Below, piece after piece: positions 7,553 to 15,959 of a stretch of DNA of 64,000 nt. The notes below the pieces were generated by a model that searched no databases, was not told the origin of the DNA, and was given only the letters and a program-made list of their open reading frames with translations. Positions within the stretch are counted from its first letter, which is position 1. The number at the start of each line of letters is the position of its first letter. The DNA comes from Dactylosporangium aurantiacum (GTDB taxonomy: Bacteria; Actinomycetota; Actinomycetes; Mycobacteriales; Micromonosporaceae), in NCBI RefSeq assembly GCF_000716715.1, contig NZ_JNYJ01000009.1, forward strand, positions 186,001 to 250,000, read 5' to 3'. The translations under genes were made by a program, and so were the position numbers.

Positions 7553-7672
7553 ACGCTAGCACGTGGGTGCTCGATGGGGAGTCAGGGCTTTCCCTGAGCC
7601 GACCCCGAGGGGTCTCGGGTGCCGCCGATGGATGGTGGGCTCGTGGTGTTCGGCGCGTGAGCGCGCTGTTTG

Positions 7673-8830
7673 TCAGCGGCGGCGGGTAGCCGGCGGGGTG
7701 AGCAGTTGCTCGGTGAGCACGAGCGCCATCGCGCTCTCCGCGGCGCCGATCGCCGGGCCGGTCGAGCCGAGCGCCGCCGGCAGGACCGGGGGCAGCTCGT
7801 CGCGGCGCCACGCCATCGCACCGCGTCGCACGCCGTCACGCAGGGCCGGGCCGGCCACGTCCAGCAGGTCCGCGCCCAGCCCGCCGAGGGTGACCACGGC
7901 CGGGTCGACCGCGTTGAGCAGCGCCCCGATCCCACGCCCGAGCGCCGCCGCGGTCACCCGGCAGACCCGTGCCGCGGCAGGGTCCCCACCGCGTGCGGCG
8001 GCGAGGGTACGTTCCGCGTACGCCCGCGGGTCCTCCGGCGCCTCCCGCCCCGCGTGCCGGGCCATCGCCCGCCCGTCGACCTCCAGGTCCCAGCAGCCCC
8101 ACGCCCCGCACGGGCACTGCCGCTCCCGGTCGCCGAACGGCAGGTGACCGAACTCGCCGCCGGCCCCCGCCGCGCCGAGCACCGGCCGTCCGTCGACGAT
8201 GACGACCCCGCCGACACCCACCTCGACCGTCAGGTGCAGCGCCACGCTCGCGTCGCGGGCCGCCCCCCGCAACGCCTCGGCCACCCCGGCCAGGGACGCG
8301 TCGTTGCCCACCGCCAGCGGCAGGTCCGTCAGGTCGCGCAGGTCGACGCCGCGCCAGCGCAGGTTGGTCGCCTCCACCACGGTGTGCCCGTGCACCGTGC
8401 CGGGGATCGCCACCCCGACCGCCCGCAACCGCGGTCCGTGCAGGTCCCGCAGCGCATCGCGTACCGCCGGAAGCACCGCCTCCGCGGGCAACCCCAGGTG
8501 CCGGTGGACCGGCGCGGGTGCCAGCGCCCCACCGATCGCCGCCGTCGTCACCGTCCAGGTCGCGTGGCTGATGTCCACGACCGCGACGAGCGGCCCCTCC
8601 GGGTGCGCGACCAGCGCCGACGTCGGCCGCCCACGCCCACGCGTCTGCGGCGCGGCCGTCTCCGCGAGCAGCCCGGCCTCCCGCAACCGGCCCATGATGT
8701 CGGCCGCGGAGCCGCTGCTGAGCCCGAGCCGCCCCGCCGCCTCGGCCCGCGTGATCCCCGGGAACCGGTGCGCGCAGCGCAGCACGGCAAGCGCTCCCTG
8801 CGCCCGCAACGTCTCCGCGCGATGATCCAT
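7673..8830 (-). CDS. ROK-family transcriptional repressor
   Basis: 385 aa, normal for ROK repressors. The N-terminus (residues about 1-65) is a winged helix-turn-helix: FPGITRAEAAGRLGLSSGSA. Then comes an actin-like kinase fold with GEFGHLPFG and the zinc-binding ROK signature CPCGAWGCWDLEVDGRA; both characteristic Cys-x-Cys-Gly and Gly-Cys-Trp parts are intact. ROK repressors usually respond to sugars or sugar phosphates. It is divergent from an HAD phosphatase, and a 25-bp near-palindrome lies between them. The ROK/HAD pair suggests control of sugar-phosphate turnover, but the ligand cannot be read from sequence. Confidence 0.9.
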   Translation of the reverse strand: MDHRAETLRAQGALAVLRCAHRFPGITRAEAAGRLGLSSGSAADIMGRLREAGLLAETAAPQTRGRGRPTSALVAHPEGPLVAVVDISHATWTVTTAAIGGALAPAPVHRHLGLPAEAVLPAVRDALRDLHGPRLRAVGVAIPGTVHGHTVVEATNLRWRGVDLRDLTDLPLAVGNDASLAGVAEALRGAARDASVALHLTVEVGVGGVVIVDGRPVLGAAGAGGEFGHLPFGDRERQCPCGAWGCWDLEVDGRAMARHAGREAPEDPRAYAERTLAAARGGDPAAARVCRVTAAALGRGIGALLNAVDPAVVTLGGLGADLLDVAGPALRDGVRRGAMAWRRDELPPVLPAALGSTGPAIGAAESAMALVLTEQLLTPPATRRR

Positions 8831-8854
8831 CGCTGCCTCACCACAGTAGGCTCG

Positions 8855-8879
8855 GTTATGCTCGTTGAACGAGTTTAAC
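8855..8879. promoter_or_regulatory. Palindromic operator between ROK and HAD genes
   Basis: The core ctcgttgaacgag is a perfect 6-1-6 palindrome (8861-8873). It extends to a 12-1-12 palindrome over 8855-8879 with two mismatched pairs. It lies 14-38 bases upstream of the HAD ATG and next to the ROK start, and is likely the ROK operator. Confidence 0.75.
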
Positions 8880-8892
8880 TGGAGGGACCGAC

Positions 8893-9501
8893 ATGCTTGC
8901 TGTGAAGGCGGTGCTGCTCGACATGGACGGCACCCTCGTCGACTCCGACGCCGCCGTGGAGCGCGCCTGGCACCGGTGGGCCGCCGAGCACGACGTCGCC
9001 GTCGAGGTCCTCGCCCCGGTCCTGCACGGCAGCCCGGCCGCCAGGACCATCCGCACCGTCCTGCCGGACCTCGACGACGCCGGTGTGGCCGCCGCCGCCC
9101 AGCGCAATCTCGACCTGCAGTACGACGACCTCACCGACGTCACCGCCCTCCCCGGCGCCGCGCGCCTGCTGCGCACCCTGGACGAGCTCGGCCTGCCCTG
9201 GGCCGTCGTCACCAGCGCCGACCGCCGCCTCGCCACGGTCCGCCTGCACGCGGCCGGCCTCACCGCCCGCAACCTCGTCACCGTCGAGGACACCCCACGC
9301 GGCAAACCCGACCCCGCCCCGTACCTGACCGGCGCCGCCCTCCTCGGCGTAGACCCGAAGGACTGCCTCGTCGTCGAGGACGCCCAACCCGGCATCGACG
9401 CCGGCCGGGCCGCCGGCATGCGGGTCGCCGCGCTGCGCGGCCTGACCGGCGACGTACCGATCCGCGACCTGGACGACCTCGCCGACCAGTTCCTCCGCTG
9501 A
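8893..9501 (+). CDS. HAD-family sugar-phosphatase-like hydrolase
   Basis: 202 aa. All four HAD motifs are visible: I, LLDMDGTLVDSD (nucleophile Asp10 and Asp12); II, VVTSAD near residue 99; III, Lys in RGKPDPAPY near 139; IV, VVEDAQPGIDAG near 160. The cap between motif I and II is the small helical C1 type, as in beta-phosphoglucomutase and YfbT/sugar-phosphatase members. GGAGGGA stands at correct spacing before the ATG. Probable substrate is a phosphorylated sugar or polyol. It is divergent from the ROK repressor and probably controlled by it. Confidence 0.9.
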   Translation: MLAVKAVLLDMDGTLVDSDAAVERAWHRWAAEHDVAVEVLAPVLHGSPAARTIRTVLPDLDDAGVAAAAQRNLDLQYDDLTDVTALPGAARLLRTLDELGLPWAVVTSADRRLATVRLHAAGLTARNLVTVEDTPRGKPDPAPYLTGAALLGVDPKDCLVVEDAQPGIDAGRAAGMRVAALRGLTGDVPIRDLDDLADQFLR

Positions 9502-9580
9502 CCCTGCGCCGGTGTGGGCCCTGATCCGGCCGCTCGACAGCCGCGGATCGACCGGGCATCGGACCTGATCTCCGGGCGGC

Positions 9581-9780
9581 GCGGACGTCGGCCCGCCTGG
9601 TCGCCGGCCGGCGCGGACGTCGGCCTGCCTGGTCGCCGGCCGGCGCGGACGTCGGCCTGCCTGGTCGCCGGCCGGCGCGGACGTCGGCCTGCCTGGTCGC
9701 CGGGCGGCGCGGACGTCGCCTGCCTGGTCGCCGGGCGGCGCGGACGTCGCCTGCCTGGTCGCCGGGCGGCGCGGACGTCA
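9581..9780. repeat. 31/32-bp tandem repeat array in a convergent spacer
   Basis: The motif gcggacgtc recurs at 9581, 9613, 9645, 9677, 9709, 9740 and 9771, giving four 32-bp and two 31-bp periods. Each full unit also contains cctggtcgccgg. The array separates the convergent HAD and FtsX genes, and the final unit reaches the FtsX stop codon at 9778-9780. Confidence 0.93.
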
Positions 9781-12492
9781 GCCTGGATCGTGAGCCGGAG
9801 CGGTCCGCAGGAACCGCGCCGTCGGCACCGCGCTCGCCGCGACCGCGAGCAACAGGCACAGCCCGACCACCCCGGCCACGACCGACCACGGCACGACCAG
9901 GTCGACCGGCGCCCCCACCTGCTCGCTGAGCCCGGCCCGGATACTGACCAGCGCCGCCAGGGCGACCACCCCACCGAGGACCGCACCGATCAGCACGACC
10001 AGCGCCGACTCCGCGGTGACCAGCCGCAGCACCTGCCGCCGCGTCGCCCCGGCCAGCCGCACCGCCCGCAGGTCCACCACCCGTCCCGCGGCCGCCATCA
10101 ACAGGGTGTTGGCGACGGCGATGGCACCGTACCCGGCAGACACCGCGATCAGTAGCACCGTGAACAGCCACACCAGCCGGTCCTCGGCGCTGTCCTGCTC
10201 GGCCGCCCACGTGGCGACGTCAACGACCCGCGCGCCTGCCCCGGCCGGCACGTCGACGCGCTCCCGCACGAACACCGCCGACGTCAACGCCGACGGGTCG
10301 TGCCTGCGCACCACGCCCCTGGGCAGCACCAGATCACCGGGGACGGAGGTGTCGGCGACGACGGCGACGACCCGCAGCGCCGCCACCGTCCCGTCGGCGA
10401 ACACCACAGGGAACACCGTCGGGAACCCCGCCGGCCGTCCACCTGAAGTCGCCGCCCCGCCCGCTGCCGCCTCGCCCGCCGACGGCCCGGCGGTCGCGGT
10501 CGCCGACGCCTGGGCTGCGGCGGCCGTCGACTCGGTCAGCACCACGGTGTCGTCGCCGCGCAGGTCGGTCACCGCGCCGCTGCGCACCTCGAGACGCCGG
10601 TTCACCGCGACGAAGGCGTCCACCTCCACGCCGAGCCCGACCCACGCCCGCGGCGCCGAACCCGCCCCCGCACTATGGCCAACCCCGGCACCCCCCGCTG
10701 GACCGGCACCCCCGGCCGGGCTGGCACCCCCGGCCGGGCTGGCACCCCCGGCCGGGCTGGCACCCCCGGCCGGGCTGGCACCCCCGGCCGGATTGGCACC
10801 CCCGGCCGGGCTGGCGCCTCCGACCAGCGCGGCGTTGGTCGCGGCGAACACCGTCGTCGGCAGGATCGCCGCACCCGGCAGCGCCGCTGTCGCCGCGTCC
10901 GACAGGCCGGGCGCCCGGTCCGGCGCGACGACCCAACCGGCGTCGACCCGCGCGGACCTCCCCGCCGCGTACGCGCCCGTCGACGTGCGGACCATACCGG
11001 ACACCAGCACCGCGAACGCCACCGTCAACAGCACCGGCGCCGCCGTCGACGCGGTGCGCCGGGCCGCGGTCAGCGCACTGCCGCGCACCAGCATGCCGAT
11101 CGCGCCGCCCCGGGACGGCAACGGCGAACGCAGCAGCCAGACCAGCGGGCGCACGACCACCGGCGCGAGCGCCGTGACGCCGGTGACGAGGGCCATGGCG
11201 CTGTACAACGCGAACGACGCCGAGTCCTGGGCACTGCCCGACGTCGCCGTCCCGACGCCCAGGGCGGCCCCGGTGGCGACCAGCACCAGGCCGGTGATCC
11301 AGCGGACCCGGCCCATCGGCCGCTGCTCGACCGCCGCCTCCCGCAACGCCTCAACGGGACGCACCCGGGCCGCGCGGCGCGCCGCCGACCAGGCGCCGAC
11401 CAGCGCGACGAGCGGCCCGGCGGCGAGCGCCGCGACGACCGGCCACAGCACGAACCGCATCCTGAACGTCGCCGGCTCGAACCCGGCGTCGACCAGCGCC
11501 CAGCCCAGCGGCGGCGCGCACGCCGCGCCGGCGAGCAGACCCACGACCGAGCCGGCGGCGCCGACCGCCAGCGCCTCGCCCTGCACCATCCGCCGGATCT
11601 GACGCGGCGTGGCACCGACGGCGCGCAGCAGCCCGAACTCCCGCCGCCGCTGCGCCACCGCGAACGCGAACGTCGACGCCACCACGAACACCGTCACGAA
11701 CCCGGACAGCGCCGCCACCGCGGTCAGCACCTGCATGCCGATCCAGCGGGTGCGGGCGTCGTCGCGTGGCTCCAGCGCGGACCGCGCGTCGCCGGTCAGG
11801 ACCCGGCCGCCGCTGCCGGTGACCGCTTCGACTGCGGCGGCGACAGCGGCAGGGTCCGCGCCATCGGTCAGCAGCACGCCGATGGTGTCGACGCCCGGTG
11901 CGAGCGCCTCGGCGACCTCGTCCGCGACGTGGAAGCCGGGCCTGTCGACGATGCCGCTCACCGTGTACGACGCCGGCCCCGCACCGGTCAGCAACGTGAC
12001 CGGATCGCCCGGCGACAGGCCCAGCGCCCGGTCGACGACGACCTCGCCGGGACCGTGCGGTGCGGCTCCCGCCGCCAGGCGCAGCCCGCCGAGGCGGGCG
12101 CTGGACCAGCCGTGCCCCTCGCGGGCGTCCTGCCGGTCGCCGCCGGCCGGGAACGGGCGGCCGTCGACGACCGCCTGGACGTAGAACGTGCGGTCGGGCA
12201 CGGCCGCCGCCACCCCGGGCACCGCGCCGATGCGGGCGGCGAGGTCCGCCGTGGCCCGCGACGACCACGGCACCGGTGGCGTGAACGGATCCGCCGGTGA
12301 CGTCGCCGCCGGGCTGCGGACGATGACGGCGGCGTCGGCCAGCCGGTCGGGCACGAGCGCCCGCCCCGACGCGAACAGCAGCGTGGCCGCCGTGAGCAGC
12401 GCGATGCCGACCGCGACGGCGACGAACGCGCCCCCGAACCGTCGCACCGTGCGCACCAGTGCACCCCGCTCGCCGGGGCGGGCCCTCAGCAC
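9778..12492 (-). CDS. FtsX-like ABC transporter permease
   Basis: 904 aa from a GTG that overlaps the 3' end of the ATPase gene by seven bases. TM1 lies at about residues 16-38, a MacB-type external domain follows, then a three-helix FtsX block (FVTVFVVASTFAFAVAQRRR, with LLRAVGATPRQIRRMVQGEA in the conserved cytoplasmic loop). A second FtsX block is at the C-terminus with ANTLLMAAAGRVVDLRAVRL and RLAGATRRQVLR. Two FtsX domains on one chain are typical of actinobacterial lipid or antimicrobial-peptide exporters. The second external loop (about residues 560-600) contains a Gly-Ala-Ser-Pro repeat. With the ATPase it forms one exporter, next to a two-component system that may regulate it. Confidence 0.92.
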   Translation of the reverse strand: MLRARPGERGALVRTVRRFGGAFVAVAVGIALLTAATLLFASGRALVPDRLADAAVIVRSPAATSPADPFTPPVPWSSRATADLAARIGAVPGVAAAVPDRTFYVQAVVDGRPFPAGGDRQDAREGHGWSSARLGGLRLAAGAAPHGPGEVVVDRALGLSPGDPVTLLTGAGPASYTVSGIVDRPGFHVADEVAEALAPGVDTIGVLLTDGADPAAVAAAVEAVTGSGGRVLTGDARSALEPRDDARTRWIGMQVLTAVAALSGFVTVFVVASTFAFAVAQRRREFGLLRAVGATPRQIRRMVQGEALAVGAAGSVVGLLAGAACAPPLGWALVDAGFEPATFRMRFVLWPVVAALAAGPLVALVGAWSAARRAARVRPVEALREAAVEQRPMGRVRWITGLVLVATGAALGVGTATSGSAQDSASFALYSAMALVTGVTALAPVVVRPLVWLLRSPLPSRGGAIGMLVRGSALTAARRTASTAAPVLLTVAFAVLVSGMVRTSTGAYAAGRSARVDAGWVVAPDRAPGLSDAATAALPGAAILPTTVFAATNAALVGGASPAGGANPAGGASPAGGASPAGGASPAGGASPAGGAGPAGGAGVGHSAGAGSAPRAWVGLGVEVDAFVAVNRRLEVRSGAVTDLRGDDTVVLTESTAAAAQASATATAGPSAGEAAAGGAATSGGRPAGFPTVFPVVFADGTVAALRVVAVVADTSVPGDLVLPRGVVRRHDPSALTSAVFVRERVDVPAGAGARVVDVATWAAEQDSAEDRLVWLFTVLLIAVSAGYGAIAVANTLLMAAAGRVVDLRAVRLAGATRRQVLRLVTAESALVVLIGAVLGGVVALAALVSIRAGLSEQVGAPVDLVVPWSVVAGVVGLCLLLAVAASAVPTARFLRTAPAHDPG
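10705..10812 (-). repeat. Six 18-bp in-frame repeats inside the FtsX gene
   Basis: The unit ggcacccccggccgggct is repeated six times on the plus strand; one copy ends in gatt. On the coding strand it encodes a six-residue Gly-Gly-Ala-Ser/Asn-Pro-Ala repeat in an external loop of the permease. Near-identity suggests recent expansion and length variability. Confidence 0.93.
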
Positions 12493-13262
12493 GACGAGCC
12501 CGCGGCTGCCGTCGTACCGACGACGCGGGCCTCGACAGCGGCGGTGCGGGCGGCAACCAGCTCAGCCGTCACCGGCGCCCCGCCGCCGAGCTCCTCGACG
12601 ATCCGGCCGTCGGCGAGGATCACGACCCGGTCCGCCCACGCCGCCGCGACCGGGTCGTGGGTCACCATCACCACCGTCTGCCCGTGCTCGTCGACCAGCG
12701 CCCGCAGTAACGACAGCACCTGCCGGGACGTGGCACTGTCCAGCGCGCCGGTCGGCTCGTCGGCGAACACGACCGCCGGCCGGCTGATCAGCGCCCTGGC
12801 CAGCGCGATCCGCTGCTGCTCGCCGCCGGACAGCTCGCTCGGCCGGTGCGCGGCCCGGTCCGCCAGGCCGACCGCGGCCAGCGCCGCCGCCACGTCGTCG
12901 TCGGACGGCCGCCGCCCGGCCAGCCGCAGCGGCAGCGCCACGTTCTGCGCGGCGGTCAGCGTCGAGACCAGGTTGAACGCCTGGAACACGAAGCCGATGC
13001 GGTCGCGGCGCAGGCGGGTCAGCGCGTCCTCGTCCAGGTTGTCGAGGCGGGTGCCGTCGACCGTGACCGTGCCGGCGGCGGGCCGGTCCAGGCCCGCCGC
13101 GCAGTGCAGCAGCGTCGACTTGCCGGACCCCGAAGGCCCCATCACCGCCGTGAACGTGCCGCGGTCGAACCTCACCGTCACGCCCGCGAGCGCGGTCACC
13201 TGCCGCGGGCCGGCGCCATACACGGCCCGTACGTCGTCGAGAAGCACCGTCGGTGTCGTCAT
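12486..13262 (-). CDS. ABC transporter ATP-binding protein (MacB/LolD type)
   Basis: 258 aa from the ATG at 13262; a GTG four codons upstream (13274) is an alternative and neither has a strong ribosome-binding site. Walker A GPSGSGKST, signature LSGGEQQRIALARAL, Walker B VVFADEPTGALDS, and the switch His in VMVTHDPVAAAWADR are all present. The sequence DRIGFVFQAFNLVSTLTAAQN marks the LolD/MacB-type subfamily that partners FtsX permeases. It powers the exporter encoded by the overlapping permease gene. It is transcribed divergently from the histidine kinase gene with about 180 bases between them. Confidence 0.93.
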   Translation of the reverse strand: MTTPTVLLDDVRAVYGAGPRQVTALAGVTVRFDRGTFTAVMGPSGSGKSTLLHCAAGLDRPAAGTVTVDGTRLDNLDEDALTRLRRDRIGFVFQAFNLVSTLTAAQNVALPLRLAGRRPSDDDVAAALAAVGLADRAAHRPSELSGGEQQRIALARALISRPAVVFADEPTGALDSATSRQVLSLLRALVDEHGQTVVMVTHDPVAAAWADRVVILADGRIVEELGGGAPVTAELVAARTAAVEARVVGTTAAAGSSC

Positions 13263-13428
13263 GGGCACAGACACTGCCGCCTGGTGGGGGCCGCCCGCGT
13301 CAGACTCAGGTCGCGCGGTTTCGTCCTCCTTGAGGTGTACACGCAGCGCCCCGAACCCGATTCGTCCTACTCGAGGATGACCCCACTTGGCCGACTTACG
13401 AATGACGCGCCCCGACCCGACCTGCGGC

Positions 13429-13441
13429 TAAGTTCGACGGC
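13429..13441 (+). promoter_or_regulatory. Leaderless -10 element of the histidine kinase gene
   Basis: TAAGTT at 13429-13434 is followed by seven bases and then the GTG start at 13442, so transcription should begin at or next to the start codon. Confidence 0.5.
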
Positions 13442-14608
13442 GTGAACGCGCTCCTGCTGACCCGACGCCTCCGACCGCTCGACCTGTACCTGGTCGACGC
13501 GGTCCTCGCGCTCGTGTTCGGCGTCGCCCTGTGCGCCTACGCGGCGCAGGAGTCGCCGCTGGACGGCGGCGTGACCGAGCCGACGTGGCTGTCGGTGCTG
13601 ACCGGTGCCGTCATCGGGCTGCCGGTCGCGGCGCGGCGCCGGTTCCCGGTCGGCGCCGCGGTCACGGTCAGCCTCGCCACGACGGTCGCGCTCGCGACCG
13701 GCGTCATCCCCAACTACGCGGCGGCCGGCCCGTCGGTGTCGCTCGCCCTGACCTTCTACACCCTGGCGGTCGCCACCCCGCTGCGGCGGTCCCTGCCCAC
13801 CGCGGCCACCTGCCTCGCCGCCGTCGTCGCCGCGCTCGCGATGACCGGCGGCGATCTCTGGTCCGCGTCCGGCGCCGTGCTGTACGGCATGGTGATGACC
13901 ACCCCAGGCTGGCTGATCGGGTGGACGGTGCGGGAGCGCCGCGCCCTCGCCGCGCGGCAGAGCGAGCAGGCGACCCGGCAGGCCGTCGCGGAGGAGCGGC
14001 TGCGCATCGCCCGGGAGCTGCACGACATCGTCGCCCACACGATGAGCCTAATCGTGGTCAAGGCGGCCGTCGGCAACCATGTCGCCGAGGCCAACCCGCG
14101 GGAGGCGAGAGAGGCGTTACGGGTGATCGAGGCGACGGGCCGCGGCGCGCTGCTGGAGATGCGCCGGGCGCTGGGCATGCTGCGCGACGACACGCCGTAC
14201 GCTCCGGCGCCGGGCCTCGCCGACCTGGAGGCCCTCGCCGGGCAGGCGTCCTACGGCGACGTGCAGGTGCGGCTGGAAGTGACCGGGCCGGGGCCGCCGG
14301 AGGCGGTGCCCGAGTCGGTGGGGCTGGCCGCGTACCGCATCGTGCAGGAGGCACTGACCAACGTGGTGAAGCACGCCGCGCCGGCCATGTGCCGGGTCAC
14401 CGTCGACATCGGGCCCGCAGACGTGCGGGTCGACGTCACCGACGACGGCCGCCGGCCCGTCCGAGTCCAGGGCTCCGGTCACGGGCTGATCGGGATGCGC
14501 GAACGTGTCGCCTCGCACGACGGTGAGTTCAGCGCCGGTCCGCGCGAGGGCGGAGGGTTCGCGGTGTCGGCCCGTCTGCCGTACGCGCCGGTGGAGGTGT
14601 CCGCGTGA
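13442..14608 (+). CDS. Two-component sensor histidine kinase (HisKA_3/NarL type)
   Basis: 388 aa. About five or six N-terminal hydrophobic segments (residues 15-165) form a membrane sensor without a large external loop. The dimerisation/phosphoacceptor motif RIARELHDIVAHTMS puts the phospho-His at about residue 194, followed by the HATPase region with VQEALTNVVKHA, VTDDGR and GHGLIGMRERV. This is the DesK/LiaS-like class that pairs with LuxR-type response regulators, and such a regulator follows 103 bp downstream. Divergent from the FtsX/ATPase exporter genes, a common layout when the system controls an envelope-stress or peptide exporter. The stimulus is unknown. Confidence 0.93.
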   Translation: MNALLLTRRLRPLDLYLVDAVLALVFGVALCAYAAQESPLDGGVTEPTWLSVLTGAVIGLPVAARRRFPVGAAVTVSLATTVALATGVIPNYAAAGPSVSLALTFYTLAVATPLRRSLPTAATCLAAVVAALAMTGGDLWSASGAVLYGMVMTTPGWLIGWTVRERRALAARQSEQATRQAVAEERLRIARELHDIVAHTMSLIVVKAAVGNHVAEANPREAREALRVIEATGRGALLEMRRALGMLRDDTPYAPAPGLADLEALAGQASYGDVQVRLEVTGPGPPEAVPESVGLAAYRIVQEALTNVVKHAAPAMCRVTVDIGPADVRVDVTDDGRRPVRVQGSGHGLIGMRERVASHDGEFSAGPREGGGFAVSARLPYAPVEVSA

Positions 14609-14722
14609 TGCGCCGGTGCGCGGGTCGCGGTGACCCTCGTGCTGTCGGGTGTGCCGGGAGGCATGGTCGCGTGATCCGGGTGTCGTGGTGTCCGCCGGTG
14701 GAGGTGGTCGGGTGATCAGGGT
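14588..14722 (+). repeat. Degenerate direct repeats at the kinase/regulator junction
   Basis: ccggtggaggtg occurs at the kinase 3' end (14588) and again just before the regulator start (14694), each followed by a (t/g)cc/cg-gtgat element. A third related copy, atggtcgcgtgatccgggtg, lies between them near 14663. The spacer looks like a decayed duplication of the regulator translation-start region. Confidence 0.5.
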
Positions 14723-15371
14723 GCTCATCGCCGACGATCAGGCGTTGTTGCGGGGCAGCTTCCGGGTGCTGGTCGACATGACCGAGGACTGCACCACGGT
14801 CGCGGAGGCCGGCAACGGTGTCGAGGCGGTCGCGCTGGCGAAGCAGCACGCGCCGGATGTGGTGCTGATGGATGTACGGATGCCGCTGCTGGACGGGATC
14901 GAGGCCACCCGGCGCATCTGCGCGGACCCCGCGACGGCCGCGACGCGGGTGCTGATCCTGACCACGTTCGACCTCGACGAGTATGTCTACGGCGCGCTGC
15001 GGGCCGGGGCGAGCGGGTTCCTGCTCAAGGACACGCCGCCGGGGGAGCTGCTGGCGGCGATCCGGGTCGTCGCCGCCGGGGACGGGTTGCTGGCGCCGTC
15101 GGTGACGCGGCGGCTGATCGGGGAGTTCGCGCGGCGGCCGGTGGCGGCGGCGCCGCTGCATCGGCGGCTCGACGGGATCACCGGCCGGGAGCGGGAGGTG
15201 CTGACGCTGATCGCGCGCGGACAGTCCAATGTGGAGATAGCTGAGCAGCTGAACCTGAGCCTCGCCACCGTCAAGACACACGTCAGCCGGCTGCTGGCCA
15301 AGCTGGAGGTGCGGGACCGGGCGCAGCTGGTGATCGTGGCGTACGAGACCGGGCTCGTCACCGTCGGCTGA
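14712..15371 (+). CDS. LuxR/NarL-type response regulator
   Basis: 219 aa from a GTG at 14712 preceded by GGAGG. Receiver domain: VLIADDQALLRGSFRVLV, phospho-acceptor Asp near residue 54 in VVLMDVRMP, Thr in ILTTFDLDEY, Lys in LLKDTPPGEL. C-terminal LuxR helix-turn-helix at about residues 152-212: TGREREVLTLIARGQSNVEI, then LNLSLATVKTHVSRLLAKL. It is the cognate partner of the kinase just upstream. Its start region is duplicated in degenerate form in the preceding spacer. Likely targets are the divergent exporter operon or itself, which the sequence does not prove. Confidence 0.95.
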   Translation: MIRVLIADDQALLRGSFRVLVDMTEDCTTVAEAGNGVEAVALAKQHAPDVVLMDVRMPLLDGIEATRRICADPATAATRVLILTTFDLDEYVYGALRAGASGFLLKDTPPGELLAAIRVVAAGDGLLAPSVTRRLIGEFARRPVAAAPLHRRLDGITGREREVLTLIARGQSNVEIAEQLNLSLATVKTHVSRLLAKLEVRDRAQLVIVAYETGLVTVG

Positions 15372-15850
15372 AGCGTGCGGCAGGAGGAGGGCGGCGCGGG
15401 CAGGTGGAGATGAGGGCCGCCCGGTCCACCGTCCACGGCCGGCCGGCGTGGGCGGCGTGGACGGCGCGGACGGGGGAGTGCGGCGAGGACGGTGTGGAAG
15501 GCGCGGGCGGCGTGAAGGCGCGGGCGGTGCGGACGGGTGTGGGCGGCCGGGCGGCGCGAGCGGGGAAGTGCGGCGTGGAAGGCGCGGCCGCGTGAGCGGG
15601 GGAGGGCGGTGCGGACGGCGGAGGGTGGCGGAGGGTGGCGGAGGGCGGCGGAGGGCGGCGTGGAAGGCGCGGCCGCGTGAGCGGGGAAGGGCGGTGCGGA
15701 CGGGGGAGGGCGGCCGGGCGGCGCGAGCGGGGAGGGCGGCCGGGCGGCGCGAGCGGGGAAGGACGGTGTGGAAGGCGCGGCCGTGTGAGCGGGGGACGGC
15801 GGTGCGGACGGGGGAGTGGCGGCGCGGGTAGACCAGGTCCATCCGGTTCA
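15372..15850. repeat. Low-complexity G-rich repeat region without a gene
   Basis: Between the response regulator stop and the next gene (588 bp in all) there is no convincing coding sequence. From about 15450 to 15830 the plus strand is almost free of T and built from shuffled short repeats. The block gtggaaggcgcggccgcgtg and its continuation occurs near 15576, 15660 and 15769 (the last slightly altered), and cggccgggcggcgcgagcgg is repeated near 15541, 15710 and 15738. Long open frames on both strands here are a by-product of composition. The last 110 bases before 15960 show no features except the ribosome-binding site. Confidence 0.8.
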
Positions 15851-15959
15851 CGATGTGCGGCCGGCAAGGCGGACGGCTCGTGTCGGCAATGCGACGTGAT
15901 GCGGCGCGATGCGGTCGGGGCCGACGATGCTCGTGGCCCCCGACTTCCAGGAGGACATC

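Noticed and set aside
9581..9780. Tandem 31/32-bp repeats considered as a CRISPR array
   Set aside because: The units are contiguous with no unique spacers and no cas genes nearby.
15450..15830. Open frames in the repeat spacer on both strands
   Set aside because: All are Pro/Arg or Gly/Arg low-complexity with no start signal; they reflect T-poor repeats rather than coding.
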